Below are positions 15,893 through 24,912 of a stretch of 27,436 nt of DNA, in pieces. The translations under genes were made by a program, and so were the position numbers. This DNA comes from JBAXBF01 sp034429745 (lineage in GTDB: Bacteria; Chloroflexota; Anaerolineae; Anaerolineales; DRKV01). The stretch is taken from NCBI GenBank assembly GCA_034429745.1, contig DAOUFY010000004.1, positions 1-27,436 on the forward strand, in the 5' to 3' direction. Every line of letters begins with the position of its first letter. Position 1 is the first letter of the stretch. A model generated the notes under the pieces. That model ran no database searches and had not been told where the DNA came from. It saw only the letters and a list, made by a program, of their open reading frames with translations.

Positions 15893-16555
15893 TTATTGTT
15901 TCTTTTGGATTAGACCCATTTCTTTGATTTTTATTACAGCTTGAGTTCGATCTTCAACGTGAAGTTTATTAAAAATAGCACTAAGATAATTTTTTACTGT
16001 TCCCTCTGCCAGGTAAAGCTGTTCTGCGATTTGACGATTGGAGTAGCCTTGGCACAGCAATTTTAATATTTCACTTTCGCGTTCAGTGAAGGAGGGACAG
16101 CTAAGATTAGAATGATCATTGCGTGACAGTCGTTGGAACTCCGCAAAGACTTTGCCGGCGATGGAAGGTTCGATCAGGGCTCCTCCGGCTGCAACTGTAC
16201 GAATGGCTTTGATTAGCTCAGAAGCAGAGGTATCTTTAAGCAAGAAACCGGAAGCGCCGGCTTTTAAGCCCTCGAAGATAAGTTCATCCTCACTAAACGT
16301 AGTGAGGATAATTACCTGCACCTCTTTCCATTGTTCTCGGATTTTATGCGTAGCTGCAATTCCGCCAATGCCTGCCATTTTGATATCCATCAGTACAACC
16401 TGAGGCTGCAGCTGCGGAATCATAGCAAGAGCTGTTTCGCCATCTTTGGCTTCCCCAACGACAAGGATATCTGTTTCACTTTCGAGGATGGCGCGCAGCC
16501 CATCGCGGATCAATTGCTGGTCATCAACGATAAGGACTCTAATTGGGTCTGCCAT
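15893..16555 (-). CDS. NarL/LuxR-type response regulator
   Basis: DNA-binding response regulator of the NarL/FixJ class. The 220 residues have a CheY-like receiver at 1-120 with the acidic pair Asp11/Asp12, the phospho-acceptor Asp57 in VVLMDIKM, Thr in ILTTF and Lys in FLLKD. The LuxR-type helix-turn-helix (about 150-215) reads FTERESEILKLLCQGYSNRQ and continues with the recognition helix LAEGTVKNYLSAIFNKL. I start at ATG 16555, five bases after AAGG; an in-frame GTG lies two codons upstream at 16561. It overlaps the end of the partner kinase gene by 17 bases, typical of translational coupling, and acts on genes not identifiable here. Confidence 0.95.
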   Translation of the reverse strand: MADPIRVLIVDDQQLIRDGLRAILESETDILVVGEAKDGETALAMIPQLQPQVVLMDIKMAGIGGIAATHKIREQWKEVQVIILTTFSEDELIFEGLKAGASGFLLKDTSASELIKAIRTVAAGGALIEPSIAGKVFAEFQRLSRNDHSNLSCPSFTERESEILKLLCQGYSNRQIAEQLYLAEGTVKNYLSAIFNKLHVEDRTQAVIKIKEMGLIQKKQ

Positions 16556-17750
16556 TTTCACCTTCAGCAGGATAAGGGAGGACCAGAGTTAGCCGGCACC
16601 CGTGAGGATGGCCGTTCTTAAATACATTTTCTAAAGTAATTGTCCCTCCAAGCTGAGCTGCTCGTTCTTTCAATCCTAAAATTCCATAACCATTTTCTTT
16701 TGATGAAGGCTTTAAACCTCCGCCGTCATCTTCAATCTTGAGCAAAATTTGGTTGTCGCAAAGTGAAAGAGTAATCCAAATATGCTTTGCAGAAGTATGG
16801 CGCTGAATATTTGTTAATCCTTCTTGTATTGTACGCAACAACGTGAGATGATGCGGATTGGTAAGCTGAGGAAGAGTTGGTTGAATTTCTACTTCGACGG
16901 GTATGTTTGCAGATTGAGAAAAATTATAGGTGATCTGTTGGATCGCATTGGATGTTGGCAAATCCATATAAGAAGGTTGACGCAGTGTTGAGACTGTAGC
17001 GCGTAAAGATTGGAGCGCCTCTTTAACATGAGTTCGGGTGTTATATAACATGCTCTCGGCTTTTGGGGGGTTCGATTCAAGCAGCCTCAGTGCACCTTCG
17101 AGTTGAATGGACGCAATAGTCAAGTAATGTCCAACTGTATCATGCATTTCTCTGGCTAGGTGAAGCCGCTCTTGAGAAGCAGCCAATTCTTCGGATTTGA
17201 TGGCATATTCCTGAAGTTTAGCATGGGCTAGCTGCAAGTCTTTCAGTAAGGCTTGGCTTTCTTCGCGTGCTTTTTGAGTTTGATAGAGCATGTTGGCAAA
17301 AGCGCCAAGAAAGACATATCCTGATAAAAATGGCAAAGCGTTCGTTGTACCTGTTTGCCAACCATAGCATATGATGTTCGACGTAATGCAGATTACTGAG
17401 AAAACAGCAATCCAAAATATGCCTACCTGAAAGGGCATAGATATCATTGCTTCAACGCTGAAGATAAAAAACAGGATCAGAAAAAAATTTGAAGCGGAAG
17501 ATAAGTAAAGCAGCAGGGTGGTAGCTATGGTTTGCAGGAGAAAGTATAAATGTTTTTGCCAAATATTCGTAGTGGGGGATAGACGGGCGAAAGCAACTGC
17601 TTGAAAAATAAGGGTGGAAAAAGCCAACCAACGGCTTGTGATGGTAGGAATTTCTAGAATTCCTCCAACCCCTGTCGTGAGCATAGTCAAATAGGCAGAA
17701 AGGTTGAGGAGGTTGATCTTTTGGTTAACATTACTGTTGTACGTGATCAC
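16539..17750 (-). CDS. NarL-class sensor histidine kinase with multi-span membrane domain
   Basis: Membrane-bound histidine kinase of the HisKA_3 group and cognate partner of the overlapping regulator. In 403 residues, about five to six hydrophobic spans (12-155) lack any large outside loop, so the signal is probably sensed in the membrane. A coiled-coil linker (160-200) leads to the phospho-acceptor helix AREMHDTVGHYL with His203. The ATPase part shows the N-box around Asn314 (GLTNIQRH), the DDGGG loop at 341-345 and GYGILGLKERA. Translation appears to start at GTG 17750 with AAGG seven bases upstream. The design resembles LiaS/DesK-like kinases, but no LiaF homologue is adjacent; LiaI/LiaF-like spans occur elsewhere, at 26755. 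Confidence 0.93.
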   Translation of the reverse strand: MITYNSNVNQKINLLNLSAYLTMLTTGVGGILEIPTITSRWLAFSTLIFQAVAFARLSPTTNIWQKHLYFLLQTIATTLLLYLSSASNFFLILFFIFSVEAMISMPFQVGIFWIAVFSVICITSNIICYGWQTGTTNALPFLSGYVFLGAFANMLYQTQKAREESQALLKDLQLAHAKLQEYAIKSEELAASQERLHLAREMHDTVGHYLTIASIQLEGALRLLESNPPKAESMLYNTRTHVKEALQSLRATVSTLRQPSYMDLPTSNAIQQITYNFSQSANIPVEVEIQPTLPQLTNPHHLTLLRTIQEGLTNIQRHTSAKHIWITLSLCDNQILLKIEDDGGGLKPSSKENGYGILGLKERAAQLGGTITLENVFKNGHPHGCRLTLVLPYPAEGENGRPN

Positions 17751-17779
17751 ATCCTCACCTTCTGACTATTGTAAAAGAA

Positions 17780-18889
17780 TTATCTCTTACGGAAGAGTTG
17801 CAGGTCTAAAGTAATACGCTCAAAATAACTCTTTGGCGGCAACGGGCCACTGCCGTAAGCCATATCAACAACTCGTGCCAAGAGAATCAATGTTGCTGTC
17901 TCAAGATAAATCTCGCTCCCAATTTGGGCTAACAGCGGTTCGCCTTTGGCTAGCAAAGCTTGTTTAATGTCTGCATCATTAAAGGCATATTGGGACATGA
18001 GAACTTTGGTAACTGTCTGGATGTCGTTTTTATCGAACAGCCATAATTCAAAAGCAGTTACTTTTTTAGGTTCCCCAACGCCAATGCTTTGGGAAATGCC
18101 TACCCCGCACTCGCCTAAAAATTCACCAGAGGGTGAATCAATGCTGAATGAATCGTCATATAAATCATCCCCTAAGGTGTATGTGGTAAGAAATTGGGCA
18201 ATGGGAGTCTCTTCTTTTCGTAGCGTGGGCTTAATACTGCCGGCAGCTTCAACTTTAACTGCTCCGCGAATGCTTTCTTTTTTTTGAGAAAATCCGCTTT
18301 CTTCGTTGGTTGGATAAGCATGGGATTGAGGGGAGTAAGATTCCTCCTCTTCGTCGTCATAGATGTCTTCGCGAGCATAGCGCCGTACTTGGGTATTGCG
18401 TTGGTAATTGCGCAGGAAATAAACTGCCGCTGCTGCAACTCCGCCCAAAGCGATAACGAGGAATACGATAAGCATCAGTGTTATGCCTTGGTTTTTCTTC
18501 GGAGGCGTAGTATCGGTAGAAGAAGATTCTTCTTCTGTTTTTAAGGGTGAAGCTTGCACGATTTCACTGAATTTTGCAATGGCTTTTTTCTCGGTTGCAG
18601 AGAGATTTTCTTCATTTTGAATGATGGCAAACAAGCGTTCAGCATCCGGCTGCAGTTCATCCCAGCGCATTTTAGCTTGAAGCGCATCTTTCCTTAGGAT
18701 GTATGAATCAATAACCATTCGCAAATAGTCCACCTTGGCATCTTCGCGCAAATCGCGTGCTGCAGCATCTTTCCATTCGATGGGGAAGAGCCACCAACCT
18801 AAGACGACAAGACCGATAAAGAGACCAACAACAAAACCAAGTACTCCTGTGATTAGGGGACTCTTGAGTTTTACTTGAATGCCTTCCAT
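17780..18889 (-). CDS. Two-span membrane protein of unknown function
   Basis: A 369-residue membrane protein with spans at about 12-35 and 136-159. The segment between them is mostly helical and charged (DAKVDYLRMVIDSYIL, LQAKMRWDELQPDAERL) and should face outside or form a coiled coil; an acidic, disordered linker with DDEEEE follows the second span. Residues about 240-369 form a compact beta-rich domain (FLTTYTLGDDLYDDSFSIDS, FELWLFDKND), which would be cytosolic. GGGAG lies seven bases before the ATG. It leads the operon and lies 29 bases before the kinase, so it could be an accessory sensor or a target of that pathway. I do not recognise the family. Confidence 0.72.
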   Translation of the reverse strand: MEGIQVKLKSPLITGVLGFVVGLFIGLVVLGWWLFPIEWKDAAARDLREDAKVDYLRMVIDSYILRKDALQAKMRWDELQPDAERLFAIIQNEENLSATEKKAIAKFSEIVQASPLKTEEESSSTDTTPPKKNQGITLMLIVFLVIALGGVAAAAVYFLRNYQRNTQVRRYAREDIYDDEEEESYSPQSHAYPTNEESGFSQKKESIRGAVKVEAAGSIKPTLRKEETPIAQFLTTYTLGDDLYDDSFSIDSPSGEFLGECGVGISQSIGVGEPKKVTAFELWLFDKNDIQTVTKVLMSQYAFNDADIKQALLAKGEPLLAQIGSEIYLETATLILLARVVDMAYGSGPLPPKSYFERITLDLQLFRKR

Positions 18890-18972
18890 GGTTTAACTCC
18901 CTTTTTTATTCCCAACCTTTACGCCAGTTTGGATGAGCAGCTAGTCTATATTAAAGCTTGATGAGTAATATT

Positions 18973-18981
18973 ATCATACCA
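18973..18981 (-). promoter_or_regulatory. Extended -10 promoter of the two-component operon
   Basis: On the minus strand TGGTATGAT is TG, one base, then TATGAT, about 84 bases before the first gene of the four-gene operon and within the 159-base gap after topA. The -35 region is poor. No clear terminator for topA is seen in this gap. Confidence 0.4.
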
Positions 18982-19048
18982 CATTTTAGTGAGGATGAGC
19001 TCGTTATTTCGATGTCTCCTTCATTTTTCATTTCAGAACGAGAGCTGT

Positions 19049-21400
19049 TTATGAGGCCTTCACTGTTTCTTTTTCTTCACTCACTTCGTCGAGTGAGAAC
19101 ATGGTCTCACATTCTGTGCATTGAGCCTGTTTGCGGTTTGCTACAACTAACAGATGACCGCAAATCGGGCATGGCTTTGCCAAAGGCTGCTTCCATGATA
19201 CAAAATCACATTCTGGATAACGCGAACAGCCATAAAACACGCGTCCTTTACGAGATTTCCGTAAAACAATTTCTCCGCCTGCTTCAACACTACATTTAGG
19301 GCAAGCGACCCCAATCTTTTCCAGCCATGCTTCGGTATAGCGGCATTCAGGGAAGTTGCTGCAAGCGATAAACTTGCCGTAACGCCCATAGCGAACGATC
19401 AATTCTTTGCCACATTGCGGACACGTTTTGCCTACGTATTCGGGCTCAGCTTTTACTTCCGGCATTTCATCTTCGGCTTTTTTAACCATTTGCGAAAAAG
19501 GACGATAAAATGCATCAACCACGTTAACCCAGTCGCGTTCCCCGGCTGCGATGAGGTCGAGATCTGATTCCATTTGGGCGGTAAATTGGTAGTTCAAAAT
19601 ATCGGGGAAGTGTTCCATCAGCAAGTCATTGACCACAAAACCAGTATCAGTTGGAACAAGCCGTTTGCTTTCGCGAACTACATAGCCGCGGTTTTGCAGG
19701 GTTGTCAGTGTTGGAGCGTAGGTAGAAGGACGACCGATGCCATATTCTTCCAGAGTGCGGATGAGCGTAGCATCATTGTAGCGCGGTGGCGGCTGGGTAA
19801 AATGCTGTGTCGGCAGCACGCGGATCAGTATTTGCTGTTGCCCTTCAGTTAAGCTGGCTGGAATGGCGATATTTAAAGCCTCATCTTCGGAAGGTTTTTG
19901 GTCTTCATCTGCCGCTTCTTCGTAAAGGATGAGAAAACCGGGAAATTGAACTGTGGAGCCCGATGTTCGCAGCAAAAAGTTATGCTGTGGGGATGTGCCG
20001 CTTATCTCTACAGTTAGGGTGTCATAGACAGCAGAAGCCATTTGAGAGGCAACAAACCGCTGCCAAATTAGTTCATAGAGGCGGTATTGGCTGCGATCTA
20101 AATAGGGCTCAAGAGATTTCGGCGTACGCATGACAGAAGTTGGCCGAATAGCTTCGTGAGCTTCTTGGGCGCGTTGGGCTTTTGTCTTGTAAAATGGAGG
20201 AGAAGGCGGCAGGTAACTTGCGCCATATTCCTTTTCAATGAAAGTGCGAGCTTCTTGCTGAGCAATAGGGGAAATGTTTACCGAATCGGTACGCATATAG
20301 GTGATTAAGCCAACAGGCCCACTGCTGCCGTCGTGAATATCAATGCCTTCATAGAGCTGTTGGGCAATTGCCATGGTTCTTTTGGCAGTGAAGCCTAACC
20401 GGCGGGAAGCTTCTTGCTGCAAGGTGCTGGTTGTGAAGGGAGCAGCCGGCTTTCTTTTTCTTTCGCCGCGTTTGATTTTGCTGACAACATATTCAGCAGC
20501 TTCCATTGCCTCGAGAATGGGGCGAACTTCTTCTTCACTGTGAAATTCGAATTCTTTATCATCAACACGAATGAGATTGGCTTTATAGTGATCTTTCTTA
20601 TAGTTTTTAGGGTGCAATTCTGCAGCAATGTGCCAATATTCTTGCGGGGTGAAGGCTTCAATTTCTCGTTCTCTTTCAACAATGAGGCGCAATGCTACGG
20701 ATTGCACGCGTCCAGCAGATAAGCGGCTGCGAACTTTTTGCCACAGCAAGGGGCTGAGATTATATCCCACCAATCGGTCTAATACTCGCCGCGCCTGTTG
20801 GGCATTGATTAAATCCATATCTAGTTTGCGAGGGTGAGCAAAAGCCTCTTCAATAGCTGGTTTGGTAATTTCATGAAAAACTACCCGCTGAGCATGTTTT
20901 TCGTCAATTTTGGCAGCTTCAAGCAAATGCCATGCAATCGCTTCGCCTTCACGATCGGGATCAGTGGCAAGGTAGATTTCATCAGCTTTTTGAGCAAGAA
21001 TTTTGAGTTCTTTTACTACTTGGCGTTTTTCATTGGGTACTCGGTATTTGGGTTGATAGTTGTTCTCAACATCCACTGAAAGCTGCGAGCGGAGCAAATC
21101 GCGCACGTGTCCTACCGAAGCGCGTACAGTATAGCCCGCTCCTAAAAATTTTCCTACTGTGCGGGCTTTAGCGGGTGATTCTACGATCACAAGTTTGCTG
21201 CGCTTTGCTTTCTTTTCGTGATCCGACTCAGATTTAATCGGACTTAAACCTTGGTGAGCTTCAGTTGCACCCATGCGGAATAAGGTTGCACCGCATACTG
21301 GGCATTTTCCTTTTGTGGCAGCCATGCCATTGTTGGTGAAAACAGGTTCTGGGTCCTGCATTTCTCTTTTGGTTTTGCATTTTACACAATAAGCTTCCAC
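19049..21400 (-). CDS. topA: DNA topoisomerase I with N-terminal zinc ribbon
   Basis: Type IA topoisomerase that relaxes negative supercoils. Of 783 residues, the first 45 form an added zinc ribbon of the DUF5679 type (Cys5, Cys8, Cys33, Cys36; VEAYCVKCKTKREM). The TOPRIM domain follows, with VESPAKA (73-79) and DPDREGE (147-153), and the catalytic Tyr368 lies in GLITYMRTDS. Three zinc-finger units at the C-terminus (CPQCGKE, CPKCSVE, CPICGHL) aid DNA binding. Translation should start at GTG 21400 because GGAGG lies exactly seven bases upstream; the ATG at 21448 would add 16 residues and start with no ribosome site. It is the last gene of the seven-gene ffh operon, 48 bases after manC. Confidence 0.95.
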   Translation of the reverse strand: MEAYCVKCKTKREMQDPEPVFTNNGMAATKGKCPVCGATLFRMGATEAHQGLSPIKSESDHEKKAKRSKLVIVESPAKARTVGKFLGAGYTVRASVGHVRDLLRSQLSVDVENNYQPKYRVPNEKRQVVKELKILAQKADEIYLATDPDREGEAIAWHLLEAAKIDEKHAQRVVFHEITKPAIEEAFAHPRKLDMDLINAQQARRVLDRLVGYNLSPLLWQKVRSRLSAGRVQSVALRLIVEREREIEAFTPQEYWHIAAELHPKNYKKDHYKANLIRVDDKEFEFHSEEEVRPILEAMEAAEYVVSKIKRGERKRKPAAPFTTSTLQQEASRRLGFTAKRTMAIAQQLYEGIDIHDGSSGPVGLITYMRTDSVNISPIAQQEARTFIEKEYGASYLPPSPPFYKTKAQRAQEAHEAIRPTSVMRTPKSLEPYLDRSQYRLYELIWQRFVASQMASAVYDTLTVEISGTSPQHNFLLRTSGSTVQFPGFLILYEEAADEDQKPSEDEALNIAIPASLTEGQQQILIRVLPTQHFTQPPPRYNDATLIRTLEEYGIGRPSTYAPTLTTLQNRGYVVRESKRLVPTDTGFVVNDLLMEHFPDILNYQFTAQMESDLDLIAAGERDWVNVVDAFYRPFSQMVKKAEDEMPEVKAEPEYVGKTCPQCGKELIVRYGRYGKFIACSNFPECRYTEAWLEKIGVACPKCSVEAGGEIVLRKSRKGRVFYGCSRYPECDFVSWKQPLAKPCPICGHLLVVANRKQAQCTECETMFSLDEVSEEKETVKAS

Positions 21401-21448
21401 ACTTGAACCTCCATAATTGAAACTGTTAGTGAATGTGGATGAAAGCAC

Positions 21449-22576
21449 CTATTCAAAGGATGAATTTTTAATCTTTTCTACAATTAGACGAACTTGCTGC
21501 GCTTGATCTTTTTTACAAATGAATAACGCATCTGCAGTATCTACAATAATGAGGTTGTTAATCCCTAAGGTGGCGATCATACGATTGTCTTGTGTGCTGA
21601 AAACGAGTGTGTGATGGGTATCTATAGCTTGATGAAGCGGAGCTTGAAGAATGTTGCCATTTTCATCTGTTGGAAAAACGTCAAAAAGAGATTCCCAGCT
21701 TCCCACATCAAACCATTCTAAACCTTCAGCGGGTATAACGACTACATTTTTTGCCTTTTCCATAATGCCATAATCAATGGTTTGGGTGGTTAAGTGCTGC
21801 CATACTTCAGGCACAATGGAATTAAAATTGGGGGTGCCGAAGACCTCATACAAGCGCATCAAGGCATGGTGCAGCTCAGGCATTTGGGAAGCAAATTCCT
21901 GCAGAATGCGTTCACATTTCCAAATAAACATACCGGAATTCCAAAGATGATCTTGGCTTTCTAGGAAAGCTTTGGCTACTTCAACCGTGGGTTTTTCCTT
22001 GAACTTGATCACTTGATGAATGGGTAAGACAGTTTCAGCATTTATGATATTGCCAACTTGGATGTATCCATAACCGCTGGCTGGGTAAGTGGGCTTAATA
22101 CCAATGGTAACCAAGTAATCTTTTAAAGCGGCGAGGTAGGCTTCATGAAGCAGCTGATGAAAAAGAGGAACATTTCGGATGATGTGATCGGCTGTGAGAA
22201 CAGCCATGACCGCTTTAGGGTCGCGATGTTGCAAAGCAACGGCAGCCAATCCAATCACTGAGGCGGTACCACGTGGCTGGGGTTCAAGTAGGTAGTTTTC
22301 CGGCGGGATTTGTGGGCATTGCTTTTGCAAAATAGGAGCTTGTTCGGCAATCGTTACTACATAAATGCGGCTGGGTGAAAAATTCGTGTTTGATTCTATC
22401 AAGCGATCAACTGCTAGCTGAAATAAACTTTTGCCTTCAAACAGCTGAAGCATTTGTTTCGGGTAATGTGATCGTGAAAGGGGCCAAAGTCGCGTTCCCC
22501 CTCCGCCAGCCATGATCACTGCATAATAATGGTCCATATCTGAAGAAGAGTGTGCTTGCTTATGCTCGAATGACAT
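21449..22576 (-). CDS. manC: Mannose-1-phosphate guanylyltransferase
   Basis: Makes GDP-mannose from GTP and mannose-1-phosphate for glycan and envelope synthesis. The nucleotidyltransferase signature GGGGTRLWPLSR (24-35) and the downstream TADHII, KFKEKP and WNSGMFIW motifs identify it. At 375 residues it has only the transferase, without the isomerase domain of bifunctional ManC/AlgA. The ATG at 22576 has GGGGGA eight bases upstream and overlaps the end of dprA by 17 bases. The internal ATG at 22537 lies closer to the family N-terminus but has no ribosome site. Its place between dprA and topA is not functionally obvious; no other GDP-mannose gene lies in the window. Confidence 0.9.
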   Translation of the reverse strand: MSFEHKQAHSSSDMDHYYAVIMAGGGGTRLWPLSRSHYPKQMLQLFEGKSLFQLAVDRLIESNTNFSPSRIYVVTIAEQAPILQKQCPQIPPENYLLEPQPRGTASVIGLAAVALQHRDPKAVMAVLTADHIIRNVPLFHQLLHEAYLAALKDYLVTIGIKPTYPASGYGYIQVGNIINAETVLPIHQVIKFKEKPTVEVAKAFLESQDHLWNSGMFIWKCERILQEFASQMPELHHALMRLYEVFGTPNFNSIVPEVWQHLTTQTIDYGIMEKAKNVVVIPAEGLEWFDVGSWESLFDVFPTDENGNILQAPLHQAIDTHHTLVFSTQDNRMIATLGINNLIIVDTADALFICKKDQAQQVRLIVEKIKNSSFE

Positions 22577-23678
22577 AATTCATTCCCCCGCTTTGCTGAA
22601 TCATTCCTTTTAACTCCATCATAATCAAGGTTGCGGATAGAGTTTCAATTGGTATGCCGGATTTTTCCTGCAGTTCATCAATATGTATGGGTTCAATCCC
22701 AAGCAGTGAGAATATTCTTTCTTCTAAAGGGTTTTCTGGCAGCACCTTTTGTGCTTGTTGATAGGATGGTGCCTGCTCTAATTGAAGAGCCGATAGGATA
22801 TCTTTTGGTTCAAGGAGCGGATATGCACCGTCGGCGATAAGCTGATTAGTGCCCTTGCTGCTTGGGGAAAAAATATTGCCTGGGAAGGCAAATACATCTC
22901 TACCTTGATCGGCGGCAAATTTAGCGGTAATGAGGGCGCCGCTCGTTTGTCCGGCTTCAACAACTACCACCGCCATCGAAAGCCCTGAAATTATACGGTT
23001 GCGGGGAGGGAAATTATTCGCATCAGGGGGTGTACCCGGCGGATAATCGCTCAGCAGCCCTCCTTGCTGGGTGATCCGTTCTGCCAGCCGGCGGTTTTCA
23101 GGAGGATAGATGCGGTCAATACCGCACCCAAACACAGCCAGTGTTCGTCCATTATTAGCTAAGGCAGTTTGATGAGCAATGGAATCGACGCCCCGCGCCA
23201 AACCGCTGATTACGGTGATGCTGTTTTGTGCCAACACGCTGCATAGTTCTTCAGCGGCTCGCTTGCCATAAGCCGAAGGGCGACGAGTTCCAACAACTGC
23301 TACTGCCCACTCATCTTGGGGCAGCAAAGTGCCGCGGCAATACAAGACAGGTGGGGGTTGAGCAATCTCTTTCAATCTGCGTGGGTAGTTTTCATCGCTC
23401 CAGGTAATCACATGAATCCCTTGCTTTGCCAATTGATCCCAAACTTTAGGCAGGGAAATTCGGCGGCGAACTTCGGTAAAATGTTCAACAATCTTTTCGC
23501 TCAAGCCAAGCTGACGCAGCTCGCTTGGTTGTGCTTGCCAGGCATGAGCAGCACTGCCAAAAGCCGTGAGGAGTGTTTGAACCCGCGCCGCGCCAATACC
23601 TTTAACATGGTTGAAACCTAGTAGGCAGAGCTGTTCCTCTGTAGGGGATGAATAAGGTGGAAGGTTATCCTGGTTCAT
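22560..23678 (-). CDS. dprA: DNA-processing protein DprA/Smf
   Basis: Loads RecA on single-stranded DNA taken up in natural transformation. The 372 residues contain an N-terminal helix-hairpin-helix region (about 20-45), the Rossmann-like core with GTRRP (130-134), GLARGVD (159-165) and FPPRNRIISGLS (223-234), and a C-terminal winged helix (about 315-372, LEERIFSLLGIEPIHIDELQ). The ATG lies four bases after the rimM stop, so it is translated from the operon message with little or no own ribosome site. The complete core suggests function, but competence genes are not seen in this window; many bacteria keep dprA without known competence. Confidence 0.94.
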   Translation of the reverse strand: MNQDNLPPYSSPTEEQLCLLGFNHVKGIGAARVQTLLTAFGSAAHAWQAQPSELRQLGLSEKIVEHFTEVRRRISLPKVWDQLAKQGIHVITWSDENYPRRLKEIAQPPPVLYCRGTLLPQDEWAVAVVGTRRPSAYGKRAAEELCSVLAQNSITVISGLARGVDSIAHQTALANNGRTLAVFGCGIDRIYPPENRRLAERITQQGGLLSDYPPGTPPDANNFPPRNRIISGLSMAVVVVEAGQTSGALITAKFAADQGRDVFAFPGNIFSPSSKGTNQLIADGAYPLLEPKDILSALQLEQAPSYQQAQKVLPENPLEERIFSLLGIEPIHIDELQEKSGIPIETLSATLIMMELKGMIQQSGGMNYVIRA

Positions 23679-23682
23679 GACG

Positions 23683-24204
23683 CTAATCCAGCAAGCCGGG
23701 CAAAAGGTGGACGATCATTTGTCCTTGATTAAGATCTATGGATACAATGGTGGACTCCAAAGCTGGTATGAGCAGTTCCTTACCGCTATCATTAGTGATG
23801 ACATATACATCATTTGCCCCAGTTGTGATGATTTCAGTTATTTGCCCCAAGAGCTGCAACGAAGAGCTGAATTCAGGTTCGCGCGCAAAGACCTTCAATC
23901 CAAGCAGTTGATGATGATAATACTCACCTGGCGGCAAAGAAGGACGATCGTCAGCGCGTACGTATAAGTATTGGTTATTCAGGGTTTCAATCTCCTCGCG
24001 AGTGAGGTAGCCTTCAAATGCGAGGAGGAGCACTTGATTTTTCCAGCGGCTGCTGCGAATTTTTAGCGGCTTGTAATCTTCCCCTACATACAATGTAACG
24101 CCTGGTTTAAGTCGTTCTGGGAAGTCGGTATAGACATGCACATGTCCTTCACCACGGATGCCATGTGGACGCCCGATCTGACCGACGACAAGGTAGTCAA
24201 TCAT
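23683..24204 (-). CDS. rimM: 16S rRNA processing protein RimM
   Basis: Assists maturation of the 30S head and binds ribosomal protein uS19. The 173-residue length is typical. The N-terminal domain opens with YLVVGQIGRPHGIRGEGHV, the family's GxxxxxHGxxGE signature, and the PRC-barrel half begins near EYYHHQLLGLKVF and ends with ELLIPALESTIVSID. It lies 22 bases after khpA and four before dprA, in the usual rpsP-KH-rimM order. The gene that commonly follows, trmD, is absent here. Confidence 0.95.
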   Translation of the reverse strand: MIDYLVVGQIGRPHGIRGEGHVHVYTDFPERLKPGVTLYVGEDYKPLKIRSSRWKNQVLLLAFEGYLTREEIETLNNQYLYVRADDRPSLPPGEYYHHQLLGLKVFAREPEFSSSLQLLGQITEIITTGANDVYVITNDSGKELLIPALESTIVSIDLNQGQMIVHLLPGLLD

Positions 24205-24226
24205 CCATCACCACAAAGAAATGCAC

Positions 24227-24466
24227 TTAGCGAGCAGGTTCATCAATATCTAGGGTAGCCCGTTTTCCGCGTTGAGCAGCAGCTACATTGAGGAGAGAGC
24301 GCATGGCATTTGCCACACGTCCACCTTTCCCGATCACCCGTCCCATATCTTCTTGGGATACTTGCAAGCGAATATGCACTTCACCACCGCGCTGGTTTTG
24401 GAAAACCCTAACCTGTGTAGGATAGGTAACAATATTTTTAACAATATACTCGATCAGCTCTCTCAT
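24227..24466 (-). CDS. khpA: KH-domain RNA-binding protein KhpA
   Basis: Single KH-domain protein of 79 residues that binds RNA, in other bacteria as a partner of KhpB (EloR/Jag), and affects cell elongation and small-RNA biology. The GxxG loop reads VIGKGGR, preceded by the VHIRLQVSQEDMGR strand and helix. It starts MRELIEYIVKNIVTYP, the standard family beginning. Its place between rpsP and rimM matches many Gram-positive and Chloroflexota genomes. Confidence 0.93.
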   Translation of the reverse strand: MRELIEYIVKNIVTYPTQVRVFQNQRGGEVHIRLQVSQEDMGRVIGKGGRVANAMRSLLNVAAAQRGKRATLDIDEPAR

Positions 24467-24511
24467 AACTTACCTGCTTATTTAAGGCAGTTTAAAAGCA
24501 AAAGGGAAAAC

Positions 24512-24856
24512 TCAGTCTTGACGAGTTTTGGGGTTAGTATTGCGGTTTTTTGCTTCCGCTTCAGCTTCTTCCAGCAACTTGTCAAGCGATTCGCCGGCTT
24601 TAAGGCGTTCATAGCGATTTAGCACGCCAGTGCTTTTAAATAATTGGGCTACGGAGTCAGTAGGTTGTGCGCCTTTGTTCATCCAATCATAAATACGGTC
24701 TTCTTGCACTTTAAATGTAAAAGGTTGGGTGCGCGGGTTGTAATACCCCAGCATCTCTAAATAGCGCCCATTGCGCGGGCTTTCTTTGTCCATCGCAACA
24801 ATGCGAAATGTAGGTTGTTTTTTTCCGCCAACACGGACTAATCGAATTCTTACCAT
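24512..24856 (-). CDS. rpsP: 30S ribosomal protein bS16
   Basis: Ribosomal protein bS16 of the small subunit. The start MVRIRLVRVGGKKQPTFRIV and the GRYLEMLGYYNP and YDWMNKGAQPTDSV segments are diagnostic. At 114 residues it carries a charged, disordered tail of about 30 residues beyond the common 80-90-residue core. A clear AAGGAG lies before the ATG. It is second in the operon, 56 bases after ffh, so ribosome and protein-export parts are expressed together. Confidence 0.97.
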   Translation of the reverse strand: MVRIRLVRVGGKKQPTFRIVAMDKESPRNGRYLEMLGYYNPRTQPFTFKVQEDRIYDWMNKGAQPTDSVAQLFKSTGVLNRYERLKAGESLDKLLEEAEAEAKNRNTNPKTRQD

Positions 24857-24912
24857 AAAAATCTCCTTCTGTAATTATGATTTCAAATACATAGAATGAT
24901 GATTAAACTTCA

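Noticed and set aside
20414..20722. Plus-strand hydrophobic open frame
   Set aside because: It is antisense to the well-defined topA gene, and its Phe-rich sequence arises from Lys/Glu codons on the other strand.
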